Of a DNA stretch of 64,000 nucleotides, positions 1-7,601 are shown in pieces. The translations under genes were made by a program, and so were the position numbers. The DNA is from Brevundimonas sp. (GTDB lineage Bacteria; Pseudomonadota; Alphaproteobacteria; Caulobacterales; Caulobacteraceae). The notes under the pieces are model-generated. The model was not told where the DNA came from. It did not search any database and saw only the letters and a list, made by a program, of their open reading frames with translations. Positions within the stretch are counted from its first letter, which is position 1, and each line of letters starts with the position of its first letter. The DNA lies in contig JAPZRF010000008.1 of the NCBI GenBank assembly GCA_027531145.1, forward strand, positions 124,001-188,000. Reading direction: 5' to 3'.

Positions 1-19
1 CTGATCTATAGGGCGCGCC

Positions 20-763
20 ATGACCGATCGCGCCCCGCCGTCCCGCTTCACCGAGTTCGCCCCCGACCGCCCGCGCCGCTTCTGGACCGCCGTCGACGTG
101 GTCGCCCGCGACGCAGGCTTCGCCGTGACGCTGGACGACCGCGTCCCGAAGTCCCCGGCGGGGTCCGATCTCTTCCTCCCGACCGAGCCGCTGGCCCGCC
201 TGTCGGCGGAGGAATGGGCCGCGGTGGGCGAACTGGTCGAGCCGGCCACCATGCCGGCGACCCGGCTGGCCTTCACCGCCATCGATCGCATCCCGGCGGT
301 TCGGGCCGAGACGGCGGACGAGATCGCCGCCTGGGCCGGCTCCGACGCCCTCTGCTACCTCGCCGAGGGACCCTCAAGCCTGGTCGAGCGGCAGGCGCGC
401 GAATGGGCTCCTTGGCGCGACTGGGCGGCGCGCGAGCTGGGCGTGACGCTGGTCCCGGCGGAGGGGATCGTGCACCGGGCCCAGGACGCGGCGGCGCTGG
501 CGCGGGTGCGCGAGCTGGCGCTGGCGCTCGACGACTTCGGCCTCGCCGCCCTGGCCCTGGCCACGCCCCTGCTGGGCTCGGCGGTGCTGGCGCTGGCCCT
601 GCAGCGCGGCGTCCTTGAGGCCGAGGCCGCTTTCGACCTCAGCCGGCTGGAGGAGGACCATCAGGAGCTGCAGTGGGGCGTCGATGCCGAAGCCGCCGAA
701 CGCACCGCCGCCCGCCGCGCCGAGGCGGTCCTGCTGGGGCGGTGGTTCCGCGGGCTGGCGTAA
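20..763 (+). CDS. ATP12-family F1-ATPase assembly chaperone
   Basis: A 247-residue soluble protein with the profile of the ATP12 family, which in mitochondria and alphaproteobacteria binds the F1 alpha subunit before it enters the F1 hexamer. Visible hallmarks are the N-terminal RRFWTAV segment (about residues 19-25) and the C-terminal region with EEDHQELQWGVDAEA (about 215-230), the most conserved part of the family. The length matches the usual 230-260 residues, and no signal peptide or membrane segment is seen. The ATG lies 20 bases from the window edge, so its upstream context cannot be judged. Role in ATP synthase assembly is by family knowledge; no ATP synthase genes are nearby. Confidence 0.88.
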   Translation: MTDRAPPSRFTEFAPDRPRRFWTAVDVVARDAGFAVTLDDRVPKSPAGSDLFLPTEPLARLSAEEWAAVGELVEPATMPATRLAFTAIDRIPAVRAETADEIAAWAGSDALCYLAEGPSSLVERQAREWAPWRDWAARELGVTLVPAEGIVHRAQDAAALARVRELALALDDFGLAALALATPLLGSAVLALALQRGVLEAEAAFDLSRLEEDHQELQWGVDAEAAERTAARRAEAVLLGRWFRGLA

Positions 764-768
764 CGCCC

Positions 769-817
769 CATTCCTCCCCCGCAGGGGGAGGGGGACCGCG
801 AAGCGGTGGAGGGGGCT
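769..817. repeat. Left inverted repeat flanking the DUF559 gene
   Basis: About 48 bases made of two small hairpins: CTCCCCC/GGGGGAG and ACCGC-GAA-GCGGT, followed by GGAGGGGGC. It starts just after the ATP12 stop codon. The reverse complement of 1201-1252 matches it almost along its full length; only the hairpin tips differ. The pair therefore brackets the DUF559 gene as an imperfect inverted repeat. Confidence 0.75.
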
Positions 818-850
818 GACGCGCCGCCAGTTCAGGCCTAGCCTGCCCCC

Positions 851-1252
851 ATGGAAGCGCCATCTCTCACGATTGAGCGTGCCCGCGCCCTGAGGCGTAG
901 TCTGACGCTGCCCGAGGGACTGCTCTGGAGTGCCTTGAGGGGCCGGCGCCTTGGCGGGCTGAGGTTTCGTCGGCAGCATCCGATCGGTCCCTACATCCTC
1001 GATTTCTTTTGCAGCGACCTCGCACTCGCCGTCGAAGTCGATGGCTGGAGACATGACGATCCGGACCAGATCCGTCATGACCGGCGCCGGGATGCGTGGT
1101 TGAGCCAGAAGGGCGTGCATTTGCTGAGGATTCCTGCGCGGGATGTTCTGGCGGACCGCGGCGAGGTGCTCGATCGCATCCGTCGTGTCGCGGCGGCTTG
1201 CCCCCTCCACCGTCCTTCGGACGGTCCCCCTCCCCCAAAGGGGGAGGAATAA
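851..1252 (+). CDS. DUF559 (PD-(D/E)XK/Vsr-like) endonuclease-domain protein
   Basis: A 133-residue single-domain protein of the DUF559 family, which is related to very-short-patch-repair endonucleases and the restriction-endonuclease-like fold. Visible features: an N-terminal RRSLTLPEGLLWSALRGRRL helix region (about 17-36), LRFRRQHPIGPYILDFFC (about 38-55) with the first catalytic-type Asp, VEVDGWRHD (about 63-71) supplying the E-x-D pair and His, and a C-terminal LLRIPARDVL strand-helix. The last 18 or so residues (CPLHRPSDGPPPPKGEE) are encoded by the right-hand repeat, so the repeat has become the gene's 3' end. The biochemical activity of the family is unproven; nuclease activity is inferred from fold. 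It sits alone between two inverted repeats and looks like an acquired or dispersing unit. Confidence 0.85.
   Translation: MEAPSLTIERARALRRSLTLPEGLLWSALRGRRLGGLRFRRQHPIGPYILDFFCSDLALAVEVDGWRHDDPDQIRHDRRRDAWLSQKGVHLLRIPARDVLADRGEVLDRIRRVAAACPLHRPSDGPPPPKGEE
1201..1252. repeat. Right inverted repeat, overlapping the DUF559 3' end
   Basis: Contains the hairpins ACCGTCC-TTC-GGACGGT and TCCCCCTCCCCC-AAAGGGGGAGGA. Read on the minus strand it matches 769-817, with a longer second stem. The DUF559 stop codon (1250-1252) is the last triplet of the repeat. Repeats of this C-rich/G-rich palindromic type are scattered between genes in Caulobacterales (general knowledge); related stems are present at 2863-2929 and 43972-44000. 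Confidence 0.75.
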
Positions 1253-1312
1253 GGCGAGCGCCTTGCCACCGGCGGCGCCCCTCCTTAAGCCTCGCGGCAC
1301 AGGGAGACGCCC

Positions 1313-2845
1313 ATGCAAGACATCCTCGACCAGCTCGAAGCCCGCCGCGCGGCGGCGAAACTCGGCGGCGGCGAAAGGCGCATCGCCGCCCAGCACGCCA
1401 AGGGCAAGCTGACCGCGCGCGAACGCATCGCCGTGCTGCTGGACGAGGGCTCGTTCGAGGAAACCGACATGTTCGTGGAGCACCGCTGCACGGACTTCGG
1501 CATGGAGGCCCAGCGCATCCCGGGCGACGGGGTGGTCACCGGGCGCGGCACCATCGGCGGCCGGCTGGTCTATGTCTTCTCCAAGGATTTCACGGTCTTC
1601 GGCGGCTCCCTTTCGGGCGCGCACGCGGCCAAGATCGTCAAGATCCAGAAGATGGCCCTGACCAGCGGGGCGCCGATCATCGGCCTGTTCGACGCCGGCG
1701 GCGCCCGCATCCAGGAGGGGGTCGAGAGCCTCGCCGGCTACGCCGACATCTTCCTGCAGAACACCCTGGCCTCGGGCGTCATCCCCCAGATCAGCGTCAT
1801 CATGGGCCCCTGCGCCGGCGGCGACGTCTATTCCCCGGCCATCACCGACTTCATCTTCATGGTGAAGGACACCTCCTACATGTACGTCACCGGCCCGGAC
1901 GTGGTGAAGACGGTGACCAATGAGGTGGTCAGCCACGAGGACCTGGGCGGGGCCCGGGTGCACGCCGGCAAGTCGGGGGTGGCCGAGGGCGCCTTCGAGA
2001 ACGACCTGGAGGCGCTGGCGGAGGTGCGCCGCCTCGTCGGCTTCCTGCCGCTCAGCAACCGCGACTGGCCGCCGGTGCGCGACAGCTATGACGATCCGGA
2101 CCGCGACGAGGACAGTCTCGACACCCTGATCCCGGCCAATCCGAACCAGCCCTACGACATGAAGGAGCTGATCCTGAAGGTCGTGGACGAGGCGGACTTC
2201 TTCGAGATTTCCGCGGACTACGCCAAGAACATCATCACCGGCTTCGGCCGTCTTGATGGCCAGACGGTCGGCGTGGTGGCCAACCAGCCCCAGGTGCTGG
2301 CGGGCGTTCTGGACATCGACTCCAGCCGCAAGGCCGCGCGCTTCGTGCGCTTCTGTGACGCCTTCCACATCCCGCTGGTGACCTTCGTCGACGTGCCGGG
2401 TTTCATGCCGGGCACCCGTCAGGAGTACGGCGGCCTGATCAAGCACGGGGCCAAGCTGCTGTTCGCCTACGCCGAGGCGACGGTGCCCAAGCTGACCGTC
2501 ATCACCCGCAAGGCCTATGGCGGCGCCTATGACGTGATGAGCTCCAAACACCTGCGCGGCGACGTCAACTACGCCTGGCCGACCGCCGAGATCGCCGTCA
2601 TGGGAGCCAAGGGCGCGGTCGAGATCATCTTCCGCAAGGAGGCCGGCGACCCGGACGCGCTGGCCGCCCGCGAGGCCGAGTACAAGGAACGCTTCGCCAA
2701 TCCCTTCGTGGCGGCCAAGCTGGGCTACATCGACGACGTCATCATGCCCCACGGCACGCGGCGCCGGCTGATCCGCGCACTACGAACGCTCAAGACCAAG
2801 CACGTCGAGAACCCGTGGAAAAAGCACGATAACATTCCGCTTTAG
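1313..2845 (+). CDS. pccB: Propionyl-CoA carboxylase beta (carboxyltransferase) subunit
   Basis: A 510-residue acyl-CoA carboxyltransferase subunit that moves CO2 from biotin to propionyl-CoA, giving methylmalonyl-CoA for propionate and odd-chain or branched-chain amino acid catabolism. It has the usual ~510 residues and both crotonase-like halves. [11 protein letters not shown] (about 129-139) belongs to the acyl-CoA side and [12 protein letters not shown] (about 403-414) to the biotin side. The C-terminus ends in the family-typical [15 protein letters not shown]. No biotin carboxylase/BCCP (pccA) gene is adjacent, so the alpha subunit must be encoded outside the window. The substrate (propionyl- rather than acetyl- or methylcrotonyl-CoA) is inferred from overall sequence character. 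Confidence 0.92.
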   Translation: MQDILDQLEARRAAAKLGGGERRIAAQHAKGKLTARERIAVLLDEGSFEETDMFVEHRCTDFGMEAQRIPGDGVVTGRGTIGGRLVYVFSKDFTVFGGSLSGAHAAKIVKIQKMALTSGAPIIGLFDAGGARIQEGVESLAGYADIFLQNTLASGVIPQISVIMGPCAGGDVYSPAITDFIFMVKDTSYMYVTGPDVVKTVTNEVVSHEDLGGARVHAGKSGVAEGAFENDLEALAEVRRLVGFLPLSNRDWPPVRDSYDDPDRDEDSLDTLIPANPNQPYDMKELILKVVDEADFFEISADYAKNIITGFGRLDGQTVGVVANQPQVLAGVLDIDSSRKAARFVRFCDAFHIPLVTFVDVPGFMPGTRQEYGGLIKHGAKLLFAYAEATVPKLTVITRKAYGGAYDVMSSKHLRGDVNYAWPTAEIAVMGAKGAVEIIFRKEAGDPDALAAREAEYKERFANPFVAAKLGYIDDVIMPHGTRRRLIRALRTLKTKHVENPWKKHDNIPL

Positions 2846-2862
2846 GGCGGCGTGCGCGACGT

Positions 2863-2931
2863 CCCTTTCCCATAGGGAGAGGGTGCGCCGTCACGCGGGC
2901 GGGTCTCGTCTCCCCCGCTCGCGGGGGAGGA
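2863..2931. terminator. Two hairpins between convergent pccB and ileS
   Basis: First stem CCCTTTCCC/GGGAGAGGG (2863-2883, one wobble) and second stem CTCCCCCGC-TC-GCGGGGGAG (2910-2929, nine perfect pairs). They fill the 92-base gap between the two convergent stop codons. They may act as a bidirectional terminator or be members of the dispersed palindromic repeat family seen around DUF559. There is no strong T-run. Confidence 0.5.
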
Positions 2932-2937
2932 GAGCGA

Positions 2938-5871
2938 TCAGGCGCGCCCCTCCAGATGCCGCACCGCATCCGCGTCGCGGGCCGAGAGTTCGGGGTAGTC
3001 GGGATCCGAGCCGACGTCCGGCACCCGGCGCCAGGAGCGGGCGCACTTGGGGTGGTCGGCCGTGTTGACCTCGACGGCGAGGGTCTCGCCCGCAACCAAC
3101 TCGGCGCCGGAGGTGCGGAACACCTCGGCGGCGTCCAGCCCATCGAAGGCCGCGAGGGCGTCGGTGGGCAGGGTGACGGTCGGCCAGGCGTCCAGCGCCC
3201 CGCCGATGCGCTTGCCGCGCCGCGCCGCCTCCAGCGCCTCGTTGACCACCTCCAGCACGCCGTCGATGGTCGCCCACCGCGCTGCCTCGGCCGGGTTTTC
3301 CCAGCTGGCCGGGGTGTCGGGGAGGACACGGGCGCAGTTGGTTCCGCCCTCGGGGAAGCGGGTGGTCCAGGCCTCCTCCATGGTGAAGGGGGTAAGGGGG
3401 GCCAGCCAGGCGGTCAGGTGGGTGAAGACCTCGTCCATCACCGTGCGGCAGGCGCGGCGGCGGAGCGAGTCGGGCCGGTCGCAGTAGAGGCTGTCCTTGC
3501 GGATGTCGAAGTACAGGGCCGACAGGTCGCCGGCGCAGAACTCCAGCACCGGCCGCACCACGTCCTGGAAGCGGTAGGTCTCGTAGGCGCGGCGCACTTG
3601 GCCGTCGAGCTCCCACAGCCGGTGCAGGATGTAGCGCTCCAGCGGCGGGAACTGGTCGAGATCGGTCAGCCGCTCGGCGTGGTCGAAGCCGTTCAGCGCC
3701 CCCAGCAGGTAGCGCACCGTGTTGCGCAGCTTGCGGTAGGCGTCGACCGTGGTCTGCAGGATCTGCTTCCCGATCCGCTGGTCCTCGGCGTAGTCGACCA
3801 GCGCCACCCACAGCCGCAGGATGTCGGCTCCGGATTCCTTGATGACGGTCGCCGGGTCGGTGGTGTTGCCCTTCGACTTCGACATCTTCTCGCCGTTCTC
3901 GTCGAGCGTGAAGCCGTGCGTCAGTACCGCCTCGTAGGGCGCGCGGCCGCGGGTGCCGCAGCCCTCCAGCAGGTTGGACTGGAACCAGCCGCGGTGCTGG
4001 TCCGAGCCCTCGAGGTACAGGTCCGCCGGCCAGCGGCTGCCGGCGCGGCCCTCCAGGGTGAAGGCGTGGGTGCAGCCGGAGTCGAACCAGACGTCGAGGA
4101 TGTCCTCGACCTTCTCGTAATGGGCCGGATTGTGAACCCCGAGGAACTCCGCGTCCGGGGTCTCGAACCAGGCGTCGGCCCCGCCGGCCTCGATGGCCTT
4201 GAGGATGCGGGCGTCGACCTCGGGGTCATTCAGCGGCTGACCCGTGTGCTTGTCGACGAACATGGCCAGCGGCGTGCCCCAGGCGCGCTGGCGGCTGATC
4301 AGCCAGTCGGGGCGGGTCTCGACCATCGACCGGATGCGGTTGCGCCCGCCGGCCGGGTGGAAGGCGGTCTCGTCGATGGCCTTCAGCGCCAGTTCGCGCA
4401 GGGTCTCGCCGTCATCGCCGCCCAGCGGCTTGTCCATGCGGATGAACCCCAATTTCCTGGAGTTCAATGGTTCATCCATGCGGATGAACCATTGCGGGGT
4501 GTTGCGGAAGATCACCGGCGCCTTGGAGCGCCAGCTGTGCGGATAGGAGTGCTCCAGCCGGCCGCGCGCCAGCAGGGTCCCGGCCTCGATCAGCTTCTGC
4601 ACCACCGCCGGGTTGGCGTCGGCGAACTTGCCGGTCTTCTTGCCCTCGGTCTCCAGCACCTTGAGGCCGGCGAACAGCGGCACATGCGGATAGTAGGCGC
4701 CGTCGGGGTCGACCGTGTCCGGCACCTCGTGGTGGCCGTGCGCCTTCCACACCTCATAGTCGTCGGCGCCGTGACCGGGGGCGGTGTGGACGAAGCCGGT
4801 GCCGGCGTCGTCGGTGACGTGGTCACCCGCCAGCAGCGGCACGGCGAAGCCAAAGCCGGGGTGCAGGGCGGCCAGCGGGTGGGCGCACTCCAGCCCCGAG
4901 GGGTTCAGGTCGTAGACACGGGTCCAGGTGGCGATCTTCGCCGCCCTGAACACCTCTTCCGCCAGCTTGTCGGCCACGATCAGCCGGTCGCCCGGCTTCG
5001 CCCAAGGCTCGAAGTCGAGGCCCTGTTCCATCGCCTGGACCTCGTAGAGGCCATAGGCGATCTCGGGGCCGTAGCTGATGGCCCGGTTGGCGGGGATGGT
5101 CCAGGGCGTGGTGGTCCAGATTACCACGCTGGGGGTGGCGTGGCGGAAGGCCAGCAGGTCGTCCGGATGGTCGTCGGTGGCCCCGGTGACCGGGAACTTG
5201 ACCCAGATCGTCGGGCTGACGTGCTCGTGGTACTCGATCTCGGCCTCGGCCAGGGCGGTGCGCTCGACCGGGGACCACATCACCGGCTTGGAGCCGCGGT
5301 ACAGCTGGCCGGAAGCCTTGAAGCGATGGAACTCGCGCACGATGGCCGCCTCGGTCGCGAAGTCCATCGTGGCGTAGCGGTTGGCCCAGTCGCCGATCAC
5401 GCCCAGCCGCTTGAACTGCTCGCGCTGCACGTCGATCCAGCCGGCGGCGTACTCGCGGCAGGCGACGCGGAAGGCGGCCTTGGAGACCTCGTCCTTGCGC
5501 TTGCCCTTGGCGCGGAACTGTTCCTCGATCTTCCACTCGATCGGCAGGCCGTGGCAGTCCCAGCCGGGCACGAAGTCGACGTCGTAGCCAAGCAGGAAGC
5601 GGCTGCGGACGACGAAGTCCTTCAGCGTCTTGTTGAGGGCGTGGCCGATGTGGATGTCGCCGTTGGCGTAGGGCGGGCCATCGTGCAGCACATAGAGGGG
5701 CGCGCCCTCGGCCTGCCGGCGGCGGCGCAGCTCGGCGTAGAGATCGCCCCAGGCCTCGAGGATCTGCGGTTCCTTCTGGGGCAGGCCGCCGCGCATCGGG
5801 AAGGGCGTGTCGGGCAGGAAGACGGTGTCGCGGAAGTCGCGGGCGGGGGCGGTGGAATCGGCGTCGGCCAT
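2938..5871 (-). CDS. ileS: Isoleucyl-tRNA synthetase
   Basis: A class I aminoacyl-tRNA synthetase of 977 residues that charges tRNA-Ile. The HIGH signature is seen in GDIHIGHALN (about residue 74) and KMSKS in GEKMSKSKGN (about 660). The CP1 editing insertion, anticodon-binding region and C-terminal domain are all present. The C-terminal zinc finger known from E. coli is degenerate: KCARS and ELSARD replace the paired cysteines. Around residues 460-487 the peptide FIRMDEPL recurs as FIRMDKPL exactly 14 residues later, caused by a local 42-base duplication that also creates a perfect 30-base palindrome. Pseudomonic-acid response cannot be judged. The gene reads away from ribF, with four accessory genes lying between; in related genomes ribF and ileS are often neighbours. 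Confidence 0.97.
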   Translation of the reverse strand: MADADSTAPARDFRDTVFLPDTPFPMRGGLPQKEPQILEAWGDLYAELRRRRQAEGAPLYVLHDGPPYANGDIHIGHALNKTLKDFVVRSRFLLGYDVDFVPGWDCHGLPIEWKIEEQFRAKGKRKDEVSKAAFRVACREYAAGWIDVQREQFKRLGVIGDWANRYATMDFATEAAIVREFHRFKASGQLYRGSKPVMWSPVERTALAEAEIEYHEHVSPTIWVKFPVTGATDDHPDDLLAFRHATPSVVIWTTTPWTIPANRAISYGPEIAYGLYEVQAMEQGLDFEPWAKPGDRLIVADKLAEEVFRAAKIATWTRVYDLNPSGLECAHPLAALHPGFGFAVPLLAGDHVTDDAGTGFVHTAPGHGADDYEVWKAHGHHEVPDTVDPDGAYYPHVPLFAGLKVLETEGKKTGKFADANPAVVQKLIEAGTLLARGRLEHSYPHSWRSKAPVIFRNTPQWFIRMDEPLNSRKLGFIRMDKPLGGDDGETLRELALKAIDETAFHPAGGRNRIRSMVETRPDWLISRQRAWGTPLAMFVDKHTGQPLNDPEVDARILKAIEAGGADAWFETPDAEFLGVHNPAHYEKVEDILDVWFDSGCTHAFTLEGRAGSRWPADLYLEGSDQHRGWFQSNLLEGCGTRGRAPYEAVLTHGFTLDENGEKMSKSKGNTTDPATVIKESGADILRLWVALVDYAEDQRIGKQILQTTVDAYRKLRNTVRYLLGALNGFDHAERLTDLDQFPPLERYILHRLWELDGQVRRAYETYRFQDVVRPVLEFCAGDLSALYFDIRKDSLYCDRPDSLRRRACRTVMDEVFTHLTAWLAPLTPFTMEEAWTTRFPEGGTNCARVLPDTPASWENPAEAARWATIDGVLEVVNEALEAARRGKRIGGALDAWPTVTLPTDALAAFDGLDAAEVFRTSGAELVAGETLAVEVNTADHPKCARSWRRVPDVGSDPDYPELSARDADAVRHLEGRA
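4465..4494. repeat. Perfect 13-bp-arm palindrome and 42-bp offset direct repeat inside ileS
   Basis: Arms 4465-4477 (CAATGGTTCATCC) and 4482-4494 (GGATGAACCATTG) are exact reverse complements around the loop ATGC. The 16-mer TCCATGCGGATGAACC occurs at 4433-4448 and again at 4475-4490, an offset of 42 bases (14 codons). The reading frame of ileS is kept through the structure. Confidence 0.9.
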
Positions 5872-6101
5872 GGGGTGTCTCGGGTCGCGGAAATCGGGAA
5901 GGGCGGCGGTCCCGGCGAGCGCGGGGCGGACCCGGAGGCGCTACGCCGGGCGGCGAATCCCGATCAGGCGGATGCTCACGAACATGCCCGTGCCTCTAGC
6001 AGAGGCCGGCGGGCCCGCGCCATCCCTGATCGGGGAGACGGGGTCGGAGTGACAGCAACGGGGCTCGAGTCAAGCGGCCGTCTGGCCTGATCGTAGCCGC
6101 C

Positions 6102-6647
6102 CTATTGCCCGTCCCTCGCCGCCGCCTGAACCGCAAGGACAAGAGCGTCCGGCGGCTTGCGGCCATCGAGCCGGAGAACAGGAACAGGCCGCTGCGCCAG
6201 CCAGGCCTCATGTCGCGGGCGGCTGCGGCCTGGCTGATCCCCCGTGTCATAGGTTGCCGCCCAGTCGAGGAAGGCTTTGTGGTGGGCATGCATGTCGCCT
6301 CCGCAAGCTATCCTGGCTCCGAAGCGCGCCTGTTCCCTTTGGCGCAGCCGGGCGATGCGAAGGGCGGCCGGAGTGTCGACGTAGACCACATGGGTGGCAA
6401 GGTCAGCGACCGGGTCGCCCCAGCCATCCAATGAGCCCGACAGCACCCACGACGGTAGCATCAGATCCGTTTGAAGGCGCCGGATCCGGTCTTCTACGGG
6501 GCGCTTGATCCGGAAGGGGGGATCGGTCGGCATCCAGTAGTAGTCGTCAACGTCGAACGCAGGCACGGCGAGCGCCCTCGCCAGCGCGCCTCCAAGGGTC
6601 GACACGCCCGCTCCCGACGCGCCGAGGATGTAGACTCTCAAGGCCAT
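6102..6647 (-). CDS. Adenylate-kinase-like P-loop protein
   Basis: A 181-residue protein with a nucleoside-kinase-like fold: N-terminal phosphate loop GASGAGVST (about 9-17), VPAFDVDDYYWMPTDPPF (about 32-49) resembling the substrate-binding region, and RIARLRQREQARFG (about 98-111), a lid-like segment. The P-loop has Val where classical Walker A has Lys. This deviation is shared by a group usually annotated as AAA-family ATPase or adenylate kinase-like with GASGSGTST, so it need not mean inactivation. The substrate is unknown. It is transcribed toward ileS from a 134-base gap shared with a divergent lipoprotein gene. The function could equally be a shikimate- or topology-modulation-type kinase. 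Confidence 0.7.
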   Translation of the reverse strand: MALRVYILGASGAGVSTLGGALARALAVPAFDVDDYYWMPTDPPFRIKRPVEDRIRRLQTDLMLPSWVLSGSLDGWGDPVADLATHVVYVDTPAALRIARLRQREQARFGARIACGGDMHAHHKAFLDWAATYDTGDQPGRSRPRHEAWLAQRPVPVLRLDGRKPPDALVLAVQAAARDGQ

Positions 6648-6781
6648 GCTTCCGGACTACAGCCGGTGACGTTGCATGGCTACTGGCCGGCCGGGCTGTG
6701 GAAGCCCCGTCGCGGTGTGCGACGGGAGTTCAGCCCGGCCCGGCTGCATGATACGCCTAGAAGGCTATTGTGGAGGGTCTG

Positions 6782-7318
6782 ATGAAGCGCCTGATCGCCG
6801 CCGCCCTGGTCGCCGTAGCTGCGACCGCCTGCTCGCCGCCCGCCGAGGCCCCCGCGCCGGCGGAGCAGGCGGAGCCGGCTCCGGCTGACCGCCGCCAGGC
6901 CGCCTATCGCGCCGGGGAGGAGGGGCCCGAGCCTTTCGTGCGCGCCCTGTTCGCCCGCTATGACGCCGCCAGCCCGCTGCCGGCCGGCGAGACCCCGCCG
7001 CCGGGACGCGAGCCCCTGTACGGCCGCACCCTCAACGCCATGATCGGGGCCGACGCCCGCAAGGCCGGCGGCGAGGTTCCGTTCCTGAACTTCGATCCGG
7101 TGTGCGGCTGCCAGGACGGCGAGATCGTGCTGCAGTCGGTCGAGATCGCCGAAACGGCGGTGAACCAGGTCGACGCCCGCGTCGTCTTCACCCGCGACGG
7201 CCGTGAGGTGCGCCAGGTGATGAAGCTGGAACGCGAAGGCCCCATGTGGCGCGTCGCCGACGTCATCCCCGAGGGCGAGCGGCCGCTGACCGAGCGCCTG
7301 CTGGAGGTGATCGGCTGA
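6782..7318 (+). CDS. Putative DUF3828-like lipoprotein
   Basis: A 178-residue predicted lipoprotein. The N-terminus MKRLIAAALVAVAATAC is a type II signal with the lipobox Cys near residue 17, followed by a Pro/Ala/Glu linker (about 18-40). The mature domain carries PFLNFDPVCGCQD and ends with a REGPMWRVADVI strand pattern like the DUF3828 family of NTF2-like proteins. The ATG at 6782 is preferred over the GTG at 6770 because GGAGGG lies 5-10 bases before it. Function is unknown. Membrane anchoring is inferred from the signal; the domain name is tentative. It opens the accessory pocket between ileS and ribF. Confidence 0.65.
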   Translation: MKRLIAAALVAVAATACSPPAEAPAPAEQAEPAPADRRQAAYRAGEEGPEPFVRALFARYDAASPLPAGETPPPGREPLYGRTLNAMIGADARKAGGEVPFLNFDPVCGCQDGEIVLQSVEIAETAVNQVDARVVFTRDGREVRQVMKLEREGPMWRVADVIPEGERPLTERLLEVIG

Positions 7319-7358
7319 GCTTGTCAGGGCCTCGTTCAGAGCAGATATTGAGGATGCG

Positions 7359-7601
7359 ATGACAGACATCACGATCCAGCGCGTTGAGGGCGGGAGCAGG
7401 CCTGGCCGCAAGCCGAAGGGCGTGACGACCCAGCGGGTCACGACGCTGGACGGCGGAAAAGTCATGCTTCGGACAATCGACGCGAATAGCCCTACTTTTG
7501 GCGAGGATCTGCTCTACGTTTTCGCCCGGAACGTCGAGGCTGCCCGTCGCGCCAACAAGGCGATCCTTGGCACGCCGTCCGGTGTCCGGAAGTCCCGATA
7601 G
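7359..7601 (+). CDS. Small hypothetical protein upstream of zeta-like kinase (candidate antitoxin)
   Basis: An 80-residue basic protein: RPGRKPKGVTTQRVTTLDGG at about 14-33, then a probable amphipathic helix EDLLYVFARNVEAARRAN (about 50-67). Its stop codon lies 20 bases inside the following zeta-type gene, so the two are almost certainly co-translated. It has no recognised domain. The position and size suit an antitoxin or a specificity partner, but that is inference only; known epsilon antitoxins are unrelated in visible sequence. It starts 40 bases after the lipoprotein gene stop and could be transcribed with it. Confidence 0.6.
   Translation: MTDITIQRVEGGSRPGRKPKGVTTQRVTTLDGGKVMLRTIDANSPTFGEDLLYVFARNVEAARRANKAILGTPSGVRKSR

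Noticed and set aside
374..2752. A 792-codon open frame on the minus strand opposite pccB
   Set aside because: It is antisense to a full pccB with all family motifs, has a repetitive His/Asp/Gly-rich composition typical of high-GC antisense frames, and spans two other genes.
2956..6090. A 1044-codon open frame on the plus strand opposite ileS
   Set aside because: It mirrors ileS in the complementary frame; composition (Val/Gly/Arg/His-rich, no domains) shows it is a shadow of high third-position GC.
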